NCBI GenBank assembly: GCA_025765615.1
Contig: JAIVFJ010000126.1
Location: 124,001 to 188,000 of the forward strand
From: Zopfochytrium polystomum
Taxonomy: Eukaryota; Chytridiomycota; Chytridiomycetes; Chytridiales; Chytridiaceae
Length of the DNA: 64,000 nt
Direction: 5' to 3'
Every line of letters starts with the position of its first letter. The first letter of the stretch is position 1. This document shows, piece by piece, positions 59,896 through 64,000 of this stretch. Under the pieces are notes generated by a model, which saw nothing but the letters and a program-made list of their open reading frames with translations, did no database searches and was not told where the DNA came from. Position numbers and translations under genes: made by a program.

Positions 59896-61814
59896 ATGAC
59901 CCTGAAGTATCTGAAGCAGCTTTGTTTGGAACAGAAGCTCTACTCGACGCCTCAGCTGAACGACAAGCTGTACCTGCACTTCAAGGGGTTCGTCAAGATC
60001 GAAAATCTGGAGCAGTATTCGGATCTCCGATCCCTTTGGCTGGAGGGAAACGGTATTGGCAAGATCGAAAACCTGGGTAAGCTCTTGGATCTTTCGTGTG
60101 CGAGTCAGAGAATAAACCAAGCCTTCCAGAGGCCCTTACTCAGCTCCGTTGCCTGTGAGAATCACTTGGATCACCTGATCGATGCGCTCAAATCACTGTC
60201 CCTCCCCCAACAGGTTTCTTCATCAGAACTGCCTCGAACAGATTGAAAACTTGGAGGCCTTGGTCAATCTTGACACACTCAATTTGGGAAACAACCTGAT
60301 TCGACGAATTGAAAACTTAAGCAAGATCCCGCGCTTGAAAACATTGCAGCTCGACCACAACTTTCTGCGGACTGCAGATGACATTAGGCACTTGATTGAA
60401 TGCCCATCCATATCGTAAGGGGCTTGACCCAGTAACCTTCAAGGCGATTTCCAACGCGATCCACAGCATACTTGACCTGTCAAACAACAAACTTGAAGAC
60501 CCAGAGATTGTGGAGGTGTTCTCTCAAATGCCAGAGCTGGTGAGATGGTCAAACATAGTACCATTTTTTCGTCCTCTCACATCATTGATCTTCAGTCGGT
60601 CTTGAACCTCATGTCAAACCCTGTTGTGCCGAAAATCGCCAATTACCGACGAGTGCTGGTTTGCCAGATAAAGAAACTGACTTATCTGGACGACCGACCG
60701 GTATTTGACAACGAGAGATTGGCCACCGAAGCATGGTGAGAGTGGAATATTCGATTAATTCCGGGCGGCCATGCTGATCTATAATGCCAGGGCCATTGGA
60801 GGGTTGGAGGCCGAAAAGGCCGAAAGGTTTAGACAGCGAGAGGAAGAGCGCGAAGCGCAAAACCGAAACTTCATGGGCAAGTATTGTTGCTTTCGTCGCA
60901 GACTATGCGCGGGAGGTGTGTTTTTCTAGCTGCACTTCTAACGCGAACCACTACGTGTTCTTGGATCGGGGCCGGCTGGGCATCTCTCGTACGTGGTCAA
61001 AATAACCTCAGCGCTCAAGGCGTTGCAAGAGAAAGCGCGCCAAAAGCGGCTCGAAAACTACGGGCCGGATAAGGAGCCCGAATTCCCGCCCAAGCTGGAG
61101 AAGTTTCGGGACGAGATGCTGCGCAAAGTGGTTCCTGAATCTGACGGCGACAACAGGGAAGGCGATGACGGTGAGAGCGATGAGAGCGACGCGGATTCGT
61201 CCGATGAAAACGAAGAGGCCGGCAATGCGAAGGAAATCGAAAGCGACGGAGACGGTGCGGAGGAAGAGAGCGGAATCGACAAATGTGGACCCGTGCACAG
61301 CGAACCCGGATCCGCCGTCGACGCAGAGGCTGCCGTTGGGAAAAAAAGCAGTTTGGCCACCGCTGTCGACCTTTTGGAAGAAATATACGACGAAGCAAGC
61401 GAGCCCCGCGCGTGCGACGGTGATGGCGGCGAAGCCGACAGCGGACAGAACCCTTCGAACCAAACCAATGCCACGGGCAAGACCAGTGAGCACATGCCAT
61501 GCAACAGAACAGGTAACCCCGCCATCGCCGATGCTCGAGCAGGTGCATTCCACAAGGAGAATGAACTTGCCAGCTCGGACGCGGCAGTCGATGCTCCAAA
61601 AGAGGAAGCGGCGACGGCTGCCTGTGTGGAGGGACGGATAAGCATGGCGGCGCAGGACGAGCGCATCAAAGTCAGGGCGGCTGACCCAGCGACTCTGCTT
61701 GTCGATTCAAACGAGAGCGTGTTAGATTTGGAGGAGACGGTGGTGGAAAACGTGGCGGCCATCTCCGCCGGTCCCCTCTTGGGAGGCCAATCGTCGCGAG
61801 CGTGGGAGTCATGA
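59896..61814 (+). CDS. DNAAF1: Dynein axonemal assembly factor 1 (LRRC50/ODA7)
   Basis: Seven exons (59896-60076, 60130-60154, 60214-60414, 60467-60539, 60596-60735, 60791-60876, 61012-61814) give 502 residues in phase. The N-terminal half has the family pattern: [20 protein letters not shown], then leucine-rich repeats ([70 protein letters not shown]), then the LRR cap [16 protein letters not shown] and [10 protein letters not shown]. An acidic Ser/Asp/Glu-rich tail follows. The protein acts in the cytoplasm to preassemble ciliary dynein arms. Intron 6 starts GCAAGT, so it is a GC-AG intron. With ARMC9 nearby, this strongly implies a motile flagellum. Confidence 0.93.
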
Positions 61815-62174
61815 TGGCAGCAGTAAGTCCGTGGCTTCCCCTCGTAACGCGGGTTACCCTGCTTGTTGCCGATGTGCTGCGATAACAAAAAATCCTTTTA
61901 AAAAAAAAAAATACATGCACAAAGCCGCCCTACTACTCTCGAAGCTTCGTCGACTGCCCTCGCGAACGGGGTTGTAGGGGTGGGGAAGTAGGAAGGTGGG
62001 TAGGAAGGAGGGTGAGGAAGGGCGGTAGGAAAGGGGGTAGGGGGGAAGGAGTGGGAAGGTTTCGGGGGTGGATGGCTCTTGGCAGGGAAGGTGGAGACGT
62101 TTGTCGTTGCGCAAAACAAAACCATAAAAAAAGAGAAAAAGAAAAGCGAGTTTGAACCATCAACCAATCAAATC
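61815..62174. other. Gap between DNAAF1 and AIP1
   Basis: A 360-bp spacer between two plus-strand genes, with an A run near 61,900 and a GGGTAGGAAGG-type purine-rich stretch at about 61,975-62,060. It should hold the DNAAF1 3' end and the AIP1 promoter. No gene is seen. Confidence 0.5.
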
Positions 62175-64000
62175 ATGAGCTTCGGCGGTGGCAGTTTCCG
62201 AACCAAGGCGACCTTTGCGCCCCTCCCCGCCACCGCGCGCGGCCATCCCACGCAACTCGACTACGATCCGTCGGGCAAGTCGGCAAACTTCCTCTACACG
62301 AACGGGCGCTCCGTGTACATCAGGAACATTGACGTGAGTAGTGCCAGTCAGTCAGGTTCAGTCAGGCAGGCGGGCAGACAGCTGATCCCAGAGACGAGAA
62401 AGAGGCGAGAGAGTGCCCCATCCACGCGCTGCCGGGCTGTTTCGCGGTCCTCGGTGCATTCAATAAACCTACTTGCAACAGGACCCCCGGATTGCGGTCG
62501 AATACGTGGGCCATTCCTCGCAAGCAACTGTGGCTCGCTACTCGCCCAGCGGCTTCTACATCGCCTCTGCAGGTCGGTTGCATTCATCCCTGCCCCCACC
62601 CCCCAAAAAGCAGAGGACTTCATTCAAATTAACTTGCTGGGGCAGATGTGCAGGGAAACGTGCGCATCTGGGACGCCACCCAGCCGGATCAGATTTTGAA
62701 GACGGAGACGCGCGCCCTGTCTGGCCGCATCAATGATCTCTCCTGGGACTTTGAAAGTAAGCGCATTATTGCGGCGGGAGAAGGCAAAGAACGGTCAGTG
62801 ACGCTTTCCCTGGCATAGCCACCGCGCAACACTAACCCGGTTTGTCGTTCTCCAATTTGAAGATTTGGCCACGCTTTCCTTTTTGACTCTGCGTCGTCTG
62901 TTGGCGAAATCATCGGACACAGCAAGGTTATCAACGCGATTACCACAAACAAGTCGCGTCCTTTCCGCGCCGCGACGTGCTCGGACGACATGACTGTCAA
63001 CTTTTACCACGGCGTACCGTACAAATTCAACAAGACAATCAAAGATCACTCTCGGTTTGTGCAGTGTGTCAGATTCTCTCCATCTGGTGACCATTTCGCG
63101 TCAGCCGGCATGGATGGCAAGGTTCAGTGCCCGAATGCGTGTACCCCTGAAGGCTAACACGCAGTCGCAGATGTTTTTGTACGATGGAAAGACTGGAGAC
63201 AAAATCTCGGAAATCACCAGCGGTGAGGGAGGGCACACTGGAGGCATTTTGTCGTTCTCGTGGAGCCCTGACGGGAAGCAGATTCTCTCTTGCTCCGGGG
63301 ACACGACCGCCAAAATTTGGGATGTTACCGCCAGTAGCGTCGTCTCGTAAGTTGTGAATCGGTTTGCGAGCATTTAAACTCACTCCGAACGAGGACTTTC
63401 AACTTTGGGCAAGGCGGCATCGACGACCAGCAAGTCGGATCACTCTGGACCAACAATCATCTTCTTACCGTTTCGCTCTCTGGCGAGATCAACTACATTG
63501 ACAAACAAGGAGGCGGCCGGCCAATCAAGACCATCAAGGTAGGCTACTTGCTTACCGTCGAAAACGATCAATTCTCAAAATCGAATTACCTCAGGGTCAC
63601 CAAAAAGCGATCACGTCGTTGACCGTTGCCGAAAACAGCGGCACGTTTTACACTGGCAGCTACGATGGAAGGATCCTTTCATGGGCCGACAGTGGGGCAG
63701 AGGAAGTCGCTGGGTCCGGCCACACCAATCAAGTCCGAGGCCTCGCGTCCAACTCGTCAAAAGTATACTCCATTGGAATGGACGACACTCTTCGAAGCAT
63801 CGATGCCGGCGCGAAATCTTTCACGTAGGTTCATTTTAAAAGGATGCTGGGCCTGCCTGATCACACTTCATTCTCCAGTCCTCATGTTGTGGCCACGGAA
63901 GGAGTTCCAAATGCTCTGTCAGTCAGAGGACCCTACTCTGCTTTCGTCACCGGATCTGGTCGAGTGACATTGCTCAAAGACGGGGCTCTTGCCTTTTCCA
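62175..64000 (+). CDS. AIP1: Actin-interacting protein 1 (AIP1/WDR1), 3' end cut by window
   Basis: Eight exons are visible (62175-62333, 62482-62572, 62646-62793, 62863-63121, 63171-63346, 63394-63538, 63595-63824, 63879 to the window end) and keep one phase. Family sequence is clear: FAPLPATARGHP, FLYTNGR..YIRNID, VARYSPSGFYIAS, GKERFGHAF, VNFYHGVPYKFNKTIKDHSR, CVRFSPSGDHFASAGMDGK, then MFLYDGKTG, SFSWSPDGKQILSCSGDTTAKIWDV and LLTVSLSGEINYID. These are WD40 blades of the two-propeller protein that helps cofilin disassemble actin filaments. About 420 residues are present; the family has about 600, so the last blades lie beyond the window. Confidence 0.95.

Noticed and set aside
62757..62793. 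Splice donor GTAAGC at 62,757 in AIP1
   Set aside because: Reading through gives SKRIIAAGEGKER, which matches the conserved GEGRERFGH block of the family, so the real donor is GTCAGT at 62,794.
25758..64000. A gene cluster for one biosynthetic or defence pathway
   Set aside because: The genes are housekeeping or flagellar and of mixed orientation. The single P450 has no partner enzymes nearby.

Overview
This is a eukaryotic nuclear window, most likely from a flagellated early-diverging fungus (a chytrid-like zoosporic fungus). The reasons are: many short GT-AG introns; a Swi5/Ace2-like C2H2 zinc-finger protein and Sec1, VAP, Bet4, Dbp7 and Aip1 homologues; two cilium-linked genes (ARMC9 and the axonemal dynein assembly factor DNAAF1) that non-flagellated fungi lack; and Ty1/copia, Ty3/gypsy and LINE remnants. 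Other flagellated eukaryotes cannot be excluded from sequence alone. Coding DNA is GC-rich with long proline, serine, alanine and glutamine runs. The repeat islands (about 1-4,500 and 31,100-40,500) look clearly less GC-rich. Intergenic DNA and introns are packed with microsatellites and A/T homopolymers.

Layout. 1-4,870: no gene, two degenerate tRNA-like segments. 4,871-6,408 (+): multi-pass membrane RING-H2 protein. 7,122-11,092 (-): first Sec1/Munc18 paralogue with a serine/proline-rich tail. 11,093-13,950: microsatellites, broken zinc-finger arrays on opposite strands, and a copia reverse-transcriptase fragment. 13,951-17,173 (-): large coiled-coil protein, with a doubtful ORF upstream. 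18,336-24,406 (-): second Sec1/Munc18 paralogue with a tail of about 930 residues. 25,758-28,913 (-): glutamine/histidine-rich C2H2 protein. 28,914-31,147: gene-free. 31,148-40,540: nested retrotransposon remnants, including a solo LTR with a perfect 5-bp target duplication. 40,716-42,728 (-): cytochrome P450 without a visible heme cysteine. 43,121-45,286 (-): J-domain multi-pass membrane protein. 47,402-51,976 (+): ARMC9, 17 exons. 53,054-63,999: a compact block holding VAP (+), Rab geranylgeranyltransferase alpha (-), DDX31/Dbp7 helicase (+), DNAAF1 (+) and AIP1/WDR1 (+, cut by the window end).

Themes. Two Sec1 genes, a Rab prenyltransferase subunit and VAP all act in membrane traffic. ARMC9 and DNAAF1 belong to the zoospore flagellum. 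AIP1 acts on actin. These are ordinary housekeeping neighbours and not an obvious operon-like system. The most distinctive signals are the Sec1 pair (matching exon lengths, very different disordered tails), the P450 with a scrambled heme loop, GC-AG introns, and interruptions of about 40 bases inside conserved coding sequence. Exon models were built by hand from splice consensus, reading phase and family similarity, so single boundaries may be wrong by a few bases.
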